Assembly: GCA_021029095.1 (NCBI GenBank)
Contig: JAJOHG010000565.1
Span: 1 to 13,941, forward strand
DNA: 13,941 nt
From: Phellopilus nigrolimitatus
Lineage: Eukaryota > Basidiomycota > Agaricomycetes > Hymenochaetales > Hymenochaetaceae
Direction of reading: 5' to 3'
Shown here: piece by piece, positions 1-9,740 of the stretch
How positions within the stretch are numbered: position 1 is the first letter of the stretch
Layout of the letters: the number at the start of each line of letters is the position of its first letter
Notes under the pieces: generated by a model
Told to the model about the DNA's origin: nothing
Seen by the model: the letters and a program-made list of their open reading frames with translations, nothing else
The model's database searches: none
Position numbers and translations under genes: made by a program

Positions 1-514
1 CAGCGCCGTGTAATATACGGGTCCTGATAGCGTCGAAATGGGCACTTCCCTCGAGTCAAGTATGTAAAAGGCTACACAACACTTCTTACCAGTGATCAAT
101 GTTTAGATAGCAAATAACTAGTGGAGAATTGTCAAGAGTAAACCTGAAAAGTCGTTCATACAACCGAATTGTACAACCCCGCCCGAATGCCCGAATATGA
201 TCCGACCATTATTGAAAGTTGTCTGAGGGCCTACACTCAATCTATACTGAACAAAAAACCGTTTTTTGCGCTTTGGTGCCTCAGACGTTTAAGTCGTACC
301 CACATTCGCATTTTGGAATCTTCGTCACGCATTGCTAGTCCTCACATCTCGTACTTGCATTGTTTTTGTATATTATAGTCAACCCGCACATATTTTTCGA
401 AATATTTCTGCGATTCACTGAGCTTGACACGAAACCGATTGCGCTAATGAACAGGTGGGGATATTAGACGACCATCGACGTCGGAATTGATATCAGACAA
501 CGTACAGTGCACCG

Positions 515-2208
515 TCAAAAATATTTAAGGCTTCCTTCCTTTGTCCATGCGGACTCTACGTGCGTGGGCATAGGCATCTTTCGAACGAATCGATTGCTTG
601 ATATTTTATTGATTTTGCGCTGCCCCAAGGGTAGCACCAACTTCTGTAGAGGAGCCCTCTGTAAATTCCCGGACATAGCTTTCCGTTCAGACGTCTGCGA
701 ACTCGCAGAAAGATCTTGTTTCGAAATGATGAGGCCCACAGCCGCTTTCACCAGGCGTTCCGGGTCCGCGGAGACATTTTCGTCTACGAACCGACCTTGC
801 GAGTTCTTTTCGGTTCGAAGAATTATTGTCGTTAACTTAGGGCAGAACACTCGGCTGAGATAATATTTGGGTGGTAAACGCCAAGGAATGTCCTCCAAGT
901 CAGATTTATCATCCACCGTGTCCACCGTTTGGGTGGGCTGCTTATCCGGAACCGTGAGTGCGAATAATATCCGCTCTGATACCTGATCCATTAGCACGTC
1001 GAGCTTTACTAGAGACGGCATCTCTTCGAGTACATAAATCACTGCGTCCTCGTGACTGATTGGGCCTTTTATTTTGAAGGATTGTAACGTTCTCTGACAT
1101 CGTGAATGCCGTATTAGCACTCTTAAGTCTAGCGGATTGTCTTCATAGGAGCGTGCCCATATAATTTCTGCAAGGCTTGGTGCAACCAAGTTGGAGATGA
1201 GCGGATGCTGACAGGGTACGGATAAGGATTGCAGCGCCGGCAGTTCAACGAGGCCGTCATAAGTGAAAAGATCATCGTAGTCCTCGTTCTCGACGCGCAA
1301 CACAGTGAGGGTGGTGAGATGAGGAACAAGATATGGAGTTTGGAAAAAATATCAGGTCGGAGAGGAGTGTCGCATAAAGTGAGAGCACGAGCTTGGTCAA
1401 ACACTGTGTCCTCCGGTAATGATTGGAAAGTGGTTTGGTCGAATTCGAGGGAGATGAGTGATGGCATTCGAACGGGCAACAATAGGAATGTCCCGTGGGT
1501 TACTTTAAGAGTTTTGAGTGAGGAAGGTAGACGTAATGAAAGGGCCTCTTCCGGGTTACGACCGATGACGTGCAGTGAAGACAAGAGGGCAAGGTTGGCA
1601 AGGTTAACAACGCTAGTCCAACCTTCTGGATTATCAAGTAGCTGCTCCTCGTAGCCAAGGTGGAGCTCTAGATTTTCTAAAGATGCGAGTAGAGTTGATA
1701 TAGGTTTCTCTAAGATCGGAAACGCATTGCGCACTGTAAACCCAAAGTGGACATTTCTCCAGCGATGAGCATGCTGAAGAAGTTTCGCGAAAAGGGCAGC
1801 ATCATAAAAACGAGCGCAAACGGAGAGCGGAAGCCCCCCTGACCTCTCCAACCAGCAGTCCAGATACGAATGCAGACGTCCCGTATGCATCTCCGGTTCT
1901 CCATTTAAAACTCTATTTTGGCGCTTGAGGTCTATCCAAGTCCAGATACGAGGCGTTGACTTGGCGACGACGTACCAGCGTTGGCATACTTGCGAAAGAC
2001 GGAGGGGTATTGAGTTGAATGAAGTAGTGAGGTTCCGGTCGAAGATAAATGTAGTCATTGACAATGCAAACGCTTCAAAAACGTGAACGAAAATGAGACT
2101 TAGGAGTTCTGGTACACTTAGTGCGCTGTTTCGTGCGCTGAAAAGTGAATTGGCGTGTGTAACGGCCGGAGGGGCTTGCTTCGCCGAGCGACGGCGACGT
2201 CTTCCCAT
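515..2208 (-). pseudogene. F-box/leucine-rich-repeat-like protein, tandem copy 1, one-base frameshift
   Basis: This looks like an F-box protein of the large agaricomycete family, presumed to be a substrate-recognition subunit of an SCF ubiquitin ligase. The start at 2208 is chosen because both copies share it: copy 2 has an in-frame TGA shortly upstream, so the longer N-terminus possible here (from 2361) is not conserved. The protein starts with a basic run (GRRRRRSAK). An F-box-like segment follows at about residues 31-92 (VPELLSLIFVHVF, then LRLSQVCQRW and STPRIWTWI). After it come leucine-rich segments such as LPSSLKTLKV and GLVELPALQSLSV. The frame changes near 1325: copy 2 reads gaggaaacag where this copy reads gaggaacaag, a loss of one A in a homopolymer. 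Allowing for that base, the product would be about 564 residues ending at the TGA-side stop at 515. No intron signals fit the break. It is either a real pseudogene or a base error in the assembly. The substrate is unknown. Confidence 0.75.
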
Positions 2209-2324
2209 TATTCTACGGCCGATGTTGACAGTCGTAAATTGAAGTCGTGGAGCTGGCTGAAGGGTGAAAAATCCGGAGTAGCATGGTGCCAGCGCCAACC
2301 CGAGTTTTCGATAACAGGATACGC

Positions 2325-2332
2325 TTACGTCA
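2325..2332. promoter_or_regulatory. ATF/CRE-like site upstream of F-box copy 1
   Basis: TTACGTCA (TGACGTAA on the other strand) lies 117 bases before the ATG at 2208. The same octamer is kept at 5093-5100 before copy 2, inside a conserved block (cttacgtcattta) although the surrounding promoters differ. The octamer matches the general ATF/CREB bZIP core. Binding is inferred, not shown. Confidence 0.35.
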
Positions 2333-3266
2333 TTTACTGTCGGTCCAGTAGACGGAAGCAAAGTTCACAGAGATTGGCAAGTAGAAATGTATCAGAAGAC
2401 AACCATGCTTTTAATCAAAACTGCCTAAATCCCGGTGAGTATACTCATTCAGTTAAGTCTCGACCCTCTCACCGCCCCATGTGATAGTTGAGCTAATATA
2501 AAGCATAATGTATGAAATATTAGATCGAACACTAGTCGGGACTCAGAGTTGCTGTAGCTTGCAGAAACCCTCTGCATGTAGCCAACATACCTGCTCGTAT
2601 TGGGGACAACGAAATCGCCGGATGTGCCATGATAGGCCTACTTACCAACATAACACGCCAAGAGGTAGGGGCTACCAAGCTGCCTGCGATGCGAAGTAGA
2701 ACGTCCGCTATGACGATTCCTCAGAGGTAAAGTCGAAGCGCACTCGAAAACTTCCCGTGATTGAACGTATATGGAGCTCAAGAGTCCTGATAAGCATGGA
2801 CATTGCTAAGTTAACAAATCATAACATTTCTTGCCAGCGATCGATGTGTTTAGATAGCAAATAGTTTGTGAAGAATCATTGAAACCTGAAAATCTTTCGT
2901 TCCAAATTGAACTTGTGCATCCTCACCGCAGTCGATTGCCCGGATACGAAGCGACCATTCGGAATTATTTCAAGGTCTACACTCAATCGAAACTGAACAA
3001 AAAAACCATGTTTGCACTTCCGTACCAACTAGCGTTTAGCCATAGCGACATCCACACTTCGCAATCCTCATCACGTGTATGGTATATCTTGTACGTTAAA
3101 TGCCTGTATGGTTCTTGTGTATTATAGTCGACCCGCATTTGCATTCCAGAATATATTTTTTCTCTGCAAATTCCCTGAGCTTGGCACGCAACCGGTTGTG
3201 CTGCTAAACAAGTGGGGTTAGCAAATAGCCGTCAACGTTGAACATTGGACAACGTACTGCACACCT

Positions 3267-4954
3267 TCAAAAATCTGAGAAAATCGTCCGCCTGTCATTG
3301 GGCCACACGGACTCTATTTGCGTATGGCTGGAAACCCTTCGATTCTTGCGGATTCTCCTGATATAGTGCTGCTCCAAGGGTAATACCAACTCCCGTAGAG
3401 GACGCTTCTGTATCGTGCCAGACATAGATTTCCGTTCAAGCGAAACTGAATTTTTGGGGGGCTTTTGCTTCGAGATGATGAGGTTCACCGCCGCTCTGAC
3501 GAGTCGTTCCGGCTCTTCTAAAAACGAATCCTCAAGCGAAAGTTGTGTGTAGTTTTCGGCTCGAATAATAATTGACGTTAATTTGGGGCAGAACACTCGG
3601 TCGAGGTAGTATTTGGAAGGTAACTCCGAAAGAATGTCCCATTCACAGACATCATCCACAACCACCTCGTCCATTGCATCCAACGTTTGAGCCGGCTGCC
3701 TATCCGGAACCGTGAGTGCAAATAGTAACCGCTCTGATACATCATCCATTACAACGTCGAGCTCGTCCAGAGACGGCATCTCCTCGAGTACGTAAATCAA
3801 TGCATCCTCGCAATCAATTTGACCTTCTACCTTGAAGGACTGCAACGTGCGCTGGCATTGTGAACGCTGTATGAGCCACTTTAAGTCCGGCAGATAGTCA
3901 TCGTCGGTGCCCACCCATATGATCTCTACAAAGCTCGGCGTAACAAGGTTTGAAATGAGCCGGGACCGACAGTGCACGGATAATGACTGAAGCGCAGGTA
4001 GTTCAACGAGGCCCAAATAAGTGAAGTTATGACTGTAGACATCAAACATGTCGGGCAGCACGGTGAGGCTGGTGATATGAGGAAACAGAAGATGGAGTTT
4101 GGATAAAATAGTAGGTGGAAGAGCAGTGTCGCGTAAAGTGAGGACCCGAGCTTGGTCAAGCACTGCGTTTCCCGATATTGATTGGATAGTCGCTCGATCG
4201 AACTCCAGGGTCATAAGCGACGAAATTCCAATTGGTAGTAATAGAAATGTCCCGCGGGTCAATTTAAGGGTTTTAAGCGAGGAAGGTAGACGTAATGAGA
4301 GAGACTCTTCCGGGTGACGACCGATGATATGCAAGGACGACATGCGGCTAGCATTAGCAAGGTTGATAACCCCGTCCAACCTTCCGGACTATCGAGTGGC
4401 CCCTCTTCACCGCAAAAAGAGAGTTCTAGATTGTCTAGAGCTGTAAGTGGAGTCAATAGGAGTTCACTTAAGGCCGGACACGCCTCGCGTAATGTAACTC
4501 CAAGATGGACATTCTTCCAGCGGTGGGCATGTTGAGCAAGCCGCGCGAAAAGGGCGGCATCATAGAGGTAAGCGAGAATAGTTAGCGGAAGGGCACCCGA
4601 CCTCTCTAACCAACAGTCCAAATATGATTGAAGATAGCCCATGTCGGATGCTCCATTCAAAGGTCGACGTCTAGCCCGGATATTTATCCAAGTCCAGATA
4701 CGAGGCGTTGACTTGGCAACGACGCGCCAGTGTTGGCATATCTGAGAAAGATGGAGAGGGATTGAAATGGATGAAGTAGAGCTGCTCATTTCGAGGAGAG
4801 GTGTAGTCATTGAGTATGCCTCGAAAACATGAACAAAAATGAGGCTCAAAAGTTCTGGGACATCCAGAGCCCTGCTTCGTGCGCTGAAAAGTAAGTTGGA
4901 ATGTGTAATGGCCAGAGGTACCTGCTTCGCCGAGCGACGACGGCGTCTTCCCAT
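3267..4954 (-). pseudogene. F-box/leucine-rich-repeat-like protein, tandem copy 2, one-base frameshift
   Basis: This paralogue of the gene at 515-2208 begins with the same basic N-terminus (MGRRRRRSAKQ). The F-box-like region is at about residues 31-90 (DVPELLSLIFVHVF, LHLSQICQHW, STPRIWTWI), followed by the same leucine-rich layout. The start at 4954 is supported by an in-frame TGA a few codons upstream (copy 1 has CGA there). The reading frame breaks near 4370-4374, just after NLELSFCGEEGPLDSPEGW: copy 1 has one more base there, and copy 2 carries a CCCC run at the spot. Beyond the break the +1 frame continues cleanly as NLANASRMSSLHIIG down to the stop at 3267. Without the lost base the protein would be about 562 residues. 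In copy 1 this region is intact, and in copy 2 the region broken in copy 1 is intact. It is a pseudogene or an assembly base error. Presumed SCF adaptor; substrate unknown. Confidence 0.75.
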
Positions 4955-5092
4955 TATCCTACGGCCGATGTTGACAGTCGTAAACTGAAGTCACGGAGCT
5001 GGTTGAAGGGTGAAAAACCTGGAGCATGCGGCGTTGCCAGCGTTCCCACAGCCACATCCGAGTTTTCTATAACAGGCTAAGCTTACGTCATT

Positions 5093-5100
5093 TAATGTCA
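5093..5100. promoter_or_regulatory. ATF/CRE-like site upstream of F-box copy 2
   Basis: TTACGTCA sits 139 bases before the ATG at 4954, at the position aligned with the identical octamer of copy 1. Its conservation in a diverged promoter suggests function. The factor is inferred only from the generic ATF/CREB consensus. Confidence 0.35.
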
Positions 5101-6382
5101 GGGCCGAACGGGAGACGGAAGCAAAAGTTCACGGAAATTGGCAAGCAGAAATGTATCCGAAGATAGCCATGCTTTTTGTCAAAACTGCCTAAATTTCGGT
5201 GGGTACATGCATTCATTTAAGTCTCAACCCTCTCACCATCCACATGCAATAATTGAGCTAATATAAGGCATGATACATGAGATATAAGATCGAACGCTAG
5301 TCGGGACCCAGAGTCGCTGTGGCTTGCAGAAACTCGCGGCACGTAGCCAACACACCTCCCCATACTGACGACAACGAAATTGTTGGACGCGCCGTGAAAC
5401 ACCTACTTACTAACAGAACACGCCAAGTAGTAAGGACTACCAAGTCCGCTATGACGATTCCTCAGAGGTAAAGTCAAACCGCACTCAGTAAATTCCCGAG
5501 ATTAAGCGTATATGAAACTTAATCTCTCTTTTACAATTCTGTTTTCGGCGAGCGCGTCAGGGATCTTCAGGAGACTATGAATGAGGTAGGAGTGCGTCCG
5601 TCTATTTCAGCCCTTCTCGGTCTTCCGCGAGAGCATATCGAATCGTTATCTACACCAATGATGCGGGGCTGAATTTTATGCACCTTGACTTGCTCCAGTA
5701 ATTCTTCCCGGCCATTCACACTGTCGAACCTTCTAGCCTCTCTGAGTAAACGCGCTGATTGTCGTAGATAGGAATATGTCGGCTCCCCAAGAAGATTCTT
5801 TGGAAACACGAAGATGCGGGTACCGCGAGAAGTTTGAGAAGAATGAATAGAGCCATAGAACCCGTTTTCATGACTCGGGGAGAGCCATTGAAGAGGAGCA
5901 ATTCCGTTGCATCATAAACCAAGGCATAGCCGAGTTCACCTGCGTTCCGTCTTCAACATTAGACAGGTGGCCAACTGGTGATACTCAATCGAACGTGAAG
6001 GAAAACGTCAACAACATCCGGCTGCTGTTGCGATCCGGCGGCGTAAGGCAAGCTTCGCGTAGGCTATGCCTGTGGGCAGGCGGGAATCCGCCTCAAGGTG
6101 TAAATATGAAGCGCCGGGGCAGAGGGTACGGATATGACTATGACCGCCGACCCCTGACTGCAGAAAGAAGAGGCAACGTCCTGGCCGCAATAGTGCGCTA
6201 TTCTCAGTGGCATGAAGGCCGGGGGCAAGAGTAAGTTCTGGACCAGTGCATTAACGCGTCGCTATCGAGCAAACCAGGGACTCGGAGGCAAATTGTCAAG
6301 TGCTTACCAGAGATGTTTATCAGTGGATTGTATAGCGAATGACAGTCGAGTATCAGTTGATTTTCTAAGGTGAAAAAAGTGG

Positions 6383-6865
6383 TCACACGACCATAAATTT
6401 ATGCGGCTCGATCATCCGCAGTGCCCAAATCGGTGCATTGAAAGCTAAATTATAGGTTCCATTGTGCAGGATCTCGCTCGTTGTGAGTAAAATAAATACC
6501 ATGCCAGCCGCCGCTTGGATTGAGCTTGTGTAGTATAACCACAAGAGCCCTTCAATATCTATGGCAGTGGGCGCCCTCAATAGCAGCATTACTGATAGAA
6601 GCAAGATAGAAGCAAAACGCGAGAATTCTGCGAAGAGCGGGAATACGTGCCTGCCACGCATCCCTGTCAACGACTTGAATATCGGTCCGAAGGGAACGAA
6701 GGGAACCAACGTCCAGGTATCTGGAATGACTATTTCTCTGGCTGGTCTAGGAATAAGCTTCCCTTTTGCACGCGAACCTGACAAGATTTTCGGGATTTGC
6801 GAAGGATCGACCGTCAGAAGACGTAGTGAGCGCGGTTTAGGAGAAAACACTGTAGCAAACGACAT
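6383..6865 (-). CDS. Hypothetical protein, possible membrane protein (weak)
   Basis: A complete ATG-to-stop frame of 160 codons that I do not recognise. The N-terminal 50 residues are basic and proline-containing. Two hydrophobic segments follow at about residues 82-97 (FSRFASILLLSVMLLL) and 106-128 (GLLWLYYTSSIQAAAGMVFILLT), which could be membrane spans, then a possible N-glycosylation sequon (HNGT) at about 134-137. An in-frame stop lies four codons before the ATG. The opposite strand also has an open frame (6561-6896), which weakens the case. It may be one exon of a larger or degraded multi-span protein whose other parts lie at 5567-5922. No function is proposed. Confidence 0.25.
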   Translation of the reverse strand: MSFATVFSPKPRSLRLLTVDPSQIPKILSGSRAKGKLIPRPAREIVIPDTWTLVPFVPFGPIFKSLTGMRGRHVFPLFAEFSRFASILLLSVMLLLRAPTAIDIEGLLWLYYTSSIQAAAGMVFILLTTSEILHNGTYNLAFNAPIWALRMIEPHKFMVV

Positions 6866-7982
6866 GCATTGTAGTCAATCACCCAAATTCAAGTGAATCA
6901 GACTTGAGGAGCTCAGATAGACACGGCTATAAGGTGGGTTCATTTGGTTGGGCCAATTAACAGAGTTTCGGAAAGCGTTGCCGATTTCGAATCTCAAGTC
7001 GCGTCTAGGCTTGGAACAAATCAATGAGAGGGAATAATCTGCAGGGCTTCAGTCCCGAAAAGAGAAATATATTACTTGTAGCTCTTCTCGAATCATAGCG
7101 GAGTGCCCGCACGGAAACTCAATCATCACGAGAATGACTCGGAAGATAGCTCAGGCTGAAAATAGCATTGAATAACGAAATATGGCCCGAGAAATAGTAA
7201 CGATGTTCGCCCGAGAACTTGGAGTGAACCTCGAGATAGATACGAGTGTGAAAATGGTTTCTAAGCTCCGTCTTGGTGTCTTAGACTATGAGTAAATTTT
7301 GTGAAGGAGGTAGATTTTCTGGAAAAAAATCAAGTAATATCATTTTCTCACGCTTGATGGCCCAGACCTGGTACAACTACAAACAGCCAAGCACGGCTAC
7401 TAATGTTGCCACTCGACCTTTTGAAATTACAACAAAAAAAGCTCACCCGGATCTCAATCCTTCACCACAACCACCATTATCATCGGGCTTCCGGAAGATT
7501 TATCGTTCGCCGGACTGAAAAATTGACTGGGCTTCCCTCCGTTCATCCTGAGAATTTCTTGCTACCCTCAAGTCCGACCACAATTCGTGGTCGTGTGACC
7601 CCTTTTGTTCGCTGAGTTAACGCGGCTCTGGAGAAGTTTTGTGCATATCAAAGCCCTGGATTCAGTGCCGTGTACTAAACGTAAAGTTTGCACCGGTCAT
7701 CGGACTCATAAAGTTTCTACAAGTTATAAAGTGATCGGACGAAGTTTCTGTCTTCAACGAACACCCTCACTAGTTGAGTCACGTTCAAACGGACATCGTG
7801 AGCTCACGGAACCCGTCTATCTCATCTCCCAGTACCCCGCACGCCTTTCGATCCTTGCGCACACGAGCCGATTATGGCTGGCGTCACCTTGGCTAACTAC
7901 CGAGGCTACTCGATGAATTCGGGAAAGATAGAAGCCAAAGCCAAACCGGCGTTTCTGGTGCGTTTCACAGAGGATCTCCGTC

Positions 7983-7988
7983 TATAAA
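7983..7988 (+). promoter_or_regulatory. Possible TATA box of the zinc-finger gene
   Basis: TATAAA lies 51 bases before the ATG at 8039, a spacing compatible with a transcription start around 8010-8020 and a short leader. It is a short common motif, so support is modest. Confidence 0.35.
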
Positions 7989-8038
7989 ACTATCGAACAG
8001 ATGTACTTACTTGCAATTCTCCCATCACTTTGTCCGCC

Positions 8039-9228
8039 ATGTATTTCGCGACGATGTACGACTACCAGACGTCTTCATCTTCGTCGTCGTCTTCCCCCTC
8101 AGGAGTCGCTACTCCAGTCGATGAAGCTTCTCCGGTGCTAGTGACATTCCCCAGACAATTACAGTCGACTAATGGCCTAGCTAGCTCGGGCTCAAGCTCT
8201 TCATCCCTCGACAAGCACCGACCCCAAAATCTCTCTCACTCCAGGGAGGTCTCATCCTTCGTATCTCGTCCTCCAAAACTTTCTCTCGACTCTTCGAAGA
8301 CAAAGCCCATCCCCGCACTTTCCTGCGCGTCGGACGATTATTCCCCTCTTGGCGCATTCAGTCGGACGAGCTCCGCCGAGGGCCATCTCCGCTCGCTCAT
8401 CAAGCGCACAGTTCAACTGCCGGAGGAACCGACGTTTACCACCGTAATCCCGGCCAGCCGCCCTCGCACATCCTCCCTGCTCTCGTGGTCGGGCATCCAG
8501 AGCGGTCATTCACCTTATGACGTTGATGACGATAACGAGGATGAGCACGAGACGTTCTGGCCTCGGCGGAACAAGTCTTCTCACCATGATGTGCCTTCCA
8601 TCAGCCGCACTGTCTCGCCCTCAGTACACAACGCGGGAAGTCCCGTCTCATCGGTTTCTTCGACCACTCCCAGGAGTGCTTCTTTGCAGATTCGGTCTAG
8701 CGATCTGGTCGCCGTGGAGTCAAAGAGGCCATCTCACATCCGTGCCAGCACGTCTCCTTCTTTGCCTCGGGCCGATCCATCCAACAAAAATCCTAAGTCA
8801 CGGGCCGCGGTGTACCCACGTCCGTCCCGCGCATACACTATGCCGGAGAAGCTTGCAGATAATCCAGGCACTTTTCTTCGCGCAAAAAAAGCAGCACGTG
8901 CTTCTGCTCCCGGGACTACTGGAGGCTCGGCGCTCAACCCGGCTCTCGCAGCCGTTGAGCGTGAGTCGCGTCTTCGTGCGCGCTGTGTATGTGGCGTATG
9001 CGGCAAGGTCGGTGCGGACTTCCCCCGCTGCCCGCGCTGTAGCGCTACGTGGTGAGCTTTGATCCGTCCTTCTTGAAGGGAACACATGTTCAATGTTCGT
9101 ACTTCGTTAGGTGCTCACGCTCGTGTCGTGTCTCCGACGCGGCGGCCGGCAGCGCGCGGCACAAGTGTACTGGTCGCGGCACTGGCCTCAATAGCCCAAT
9201 GGCGGTGGGCCTGCTCGTATGCTCATGA
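8039..9228 (+). CDS. Serine-rich protein with C-terminal HIT/MYND-like zinc finger (two exons)
   Basis: The ATG at 8039 (context cgccATG) is used; the frame is open further upstream only to a TTG. Exon 1 is 8039-9051. It ends at a GTGAGC donor, and a 59-nt intron runs to gttag at 9110. Exon 2 is 9111-9228, giving 376 residues. The first 300 residues are low-complexity and Ser/Pro-rich: a run of nine serines near the start, many SP and SxS motifs, and an acidic patch DVDDDNEDEHE. That is typical of a disordered, phosphorylated protein. The splice extends CPRCSATW into WCSRSCRV. This completes a cysteine array C318-x2-C321-x9-C331-x2-C334-x4-C339-x3-C343, with H355 and C357 as possible last ligands. 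The spacing resembles HIT and MYND cross-brace zinc fingers (C-x2-C ... C-x2-C ... C-x3-C), usually protein-interaction modules. Reading through the intron would stop right after the tryptophan and lose the second half of the finger. The specific function is unknown. It converges with BUD22 downstream. Confidence 0.8.
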
Positions 9229-9740
9229 CCTTATAGTTTCATTTCATCGCTTATCTGCACATTTTCCTTACAGCCTTGCTGTTTTCGTATTTTTGCTGTC
9301 GATACATCTCAATTGTTTTGGTCCTTAGTTCGCATTGATTGCGTGCTATCGTACAATATGTTGTCTGCACAAATAGATATGTTTTAGCGCCTCGTGATTA
9401 TTGAGGTTGTGTGCGTTTATTGCGGATTGCCATACAAAAACGCTAGAGCAGGCAGACACGCCTTATTTCGTCATAGACAGATACTTGCATATGAAATAAC
9501 CTTGAGGATACAGTGCCATAGATCGGAGGCTTTTTATAATCGCGGTGATCGTGACATGTTTTCTGCCCTTCGTACCGCTTCAGGATCGAATGGCGTGTTA
9601 GAAGTGACGAGATACCACGACATGCGCATCTTGGACGGCGCAAAACACAATCTGTATTCAATGCATCAGAAACTTCGAAGGGTGAAACGTGAAAGCCCGT
9701 ACGAGTATATGATTGGGTGCAAGTGAATCAATGGACGTTG
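9229..9740. other. Convergent intergenic region (3' ends of zinc-finger gene and BUD22)
   Basis: About 510 bases between two converging genes. It should hold both 3' untranslated regions and terminators. The only long frame, 9394-9726 on the plus strand, starts at GTG, has its first ATG only at codon 55, and resembles nothing known to me. No tRNA or repeat is seen. Confidence 0.5.

Larger units (their letters stand above)
80..2772. repeat. Tandem duplication unit 1 (F-box gene plus flanks)
   Basis: This segment aligns end to end with 2825-5515. The match covers the 3' flank (for example the shared stretch around tttagatagcaaata at about 109 and 2849), the whole F-box gene, the promoter, and a distal upstream tail ending in tgacgattcctcagaggtaa (2711-2730, repeated at 5453-5472). 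The two units abut almost directly in the same orientation, so this is a direct tandem duplication of about 2.75 kb. Divergence is substantial (many substitutions plus small indels), so the event is not recent. The left boundary is uncertain because similarity fades in the first 80 bases. Confidence 0.85.
2825..5515. repeat. Tandem duplication unit 2 (F-box gene plus flanks)
   Basis: This is the second direct copy of the 2.75-kb unit, with the same internal order as 80-2772: 3' flank, minus-strand F-box gene, promoter with TTACGTCA, upstream tail. Relative to unit 1 it lacks about 24 bases in the distal upstream tail, where unit 1 reads on from about 2682 to 2702 before gtccgctatgacg and this unit jumps straight to gtccgctatgacg at 5446. 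Similarity ends around 5515, just after cgtatatg. Confidence 0.85.
5516..8038. other. Gene-poor interval between the F-box repeats and the zinc-finger gene
   Basis: About 2.5 kb with no confidently recognisable gene. Open frames exist on both strands but most are short, begin at TTG or GTG, and show no family signature. On the minus strand, 5922-5716 reads as a hydrophobic stretch (GSMALFILLKLLAVPAS) and an overlapping frame at 5809-5567 reads as a charged stretch. Together with 6383-6865 they could be pieces of a decayed or intron-rich membrane-protein gene, but I could not join them with convincing splice sites. A GTAAGC...TCCAG pair on the minus strand (roughly 6306 to 6240) could be a further intron. 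No repeat array, tRNA or transposase was seen. The last part contains the promoter of the gene at 8039. Confidence 0.5.

Noticed and set aside
1229..1654. Plus-strand open frame of 141 codons
   Set aside because: It is antisense to the F-box coding region of copy 1. The equivalent frame in copy 2 is much shorter (4099-4317), and the sense strand has the family match.
2209..2361. Extended N-terminus of F-box copy 1 starting at 2361
   Set aside because: Copy 2 has an in-frame TGA in the aligned position, so the conserved start is the ATG at 2208 (4954 in copy 2).
2155..2484. Plus-strand open frame over the F-box promoter and N-terminus
   Set aside because: It is a shadow of the basic N-terminal coding region and promoter, with no family resemblance.
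7288..7916. Plus-strand frames before the zinc-finger gene
   Set aside because: They are short, mutually overlapping and low in recognisable content; no splice pattern joins them to the gene at 8039.
8252..9093. Several minus-strand frames over the zinc-finger gene
   Set aside because: They are shadows of the GC-rich plus-strand gene, without motifs and broken into overlapping pieces.
9394..9726. Plus-strand frame of 110 codons between the converging genes
   Set aside because: It begins at GTG with no ATG until codon 55, shows no recognisable motif, and lies in a likely 3' untranslated region.
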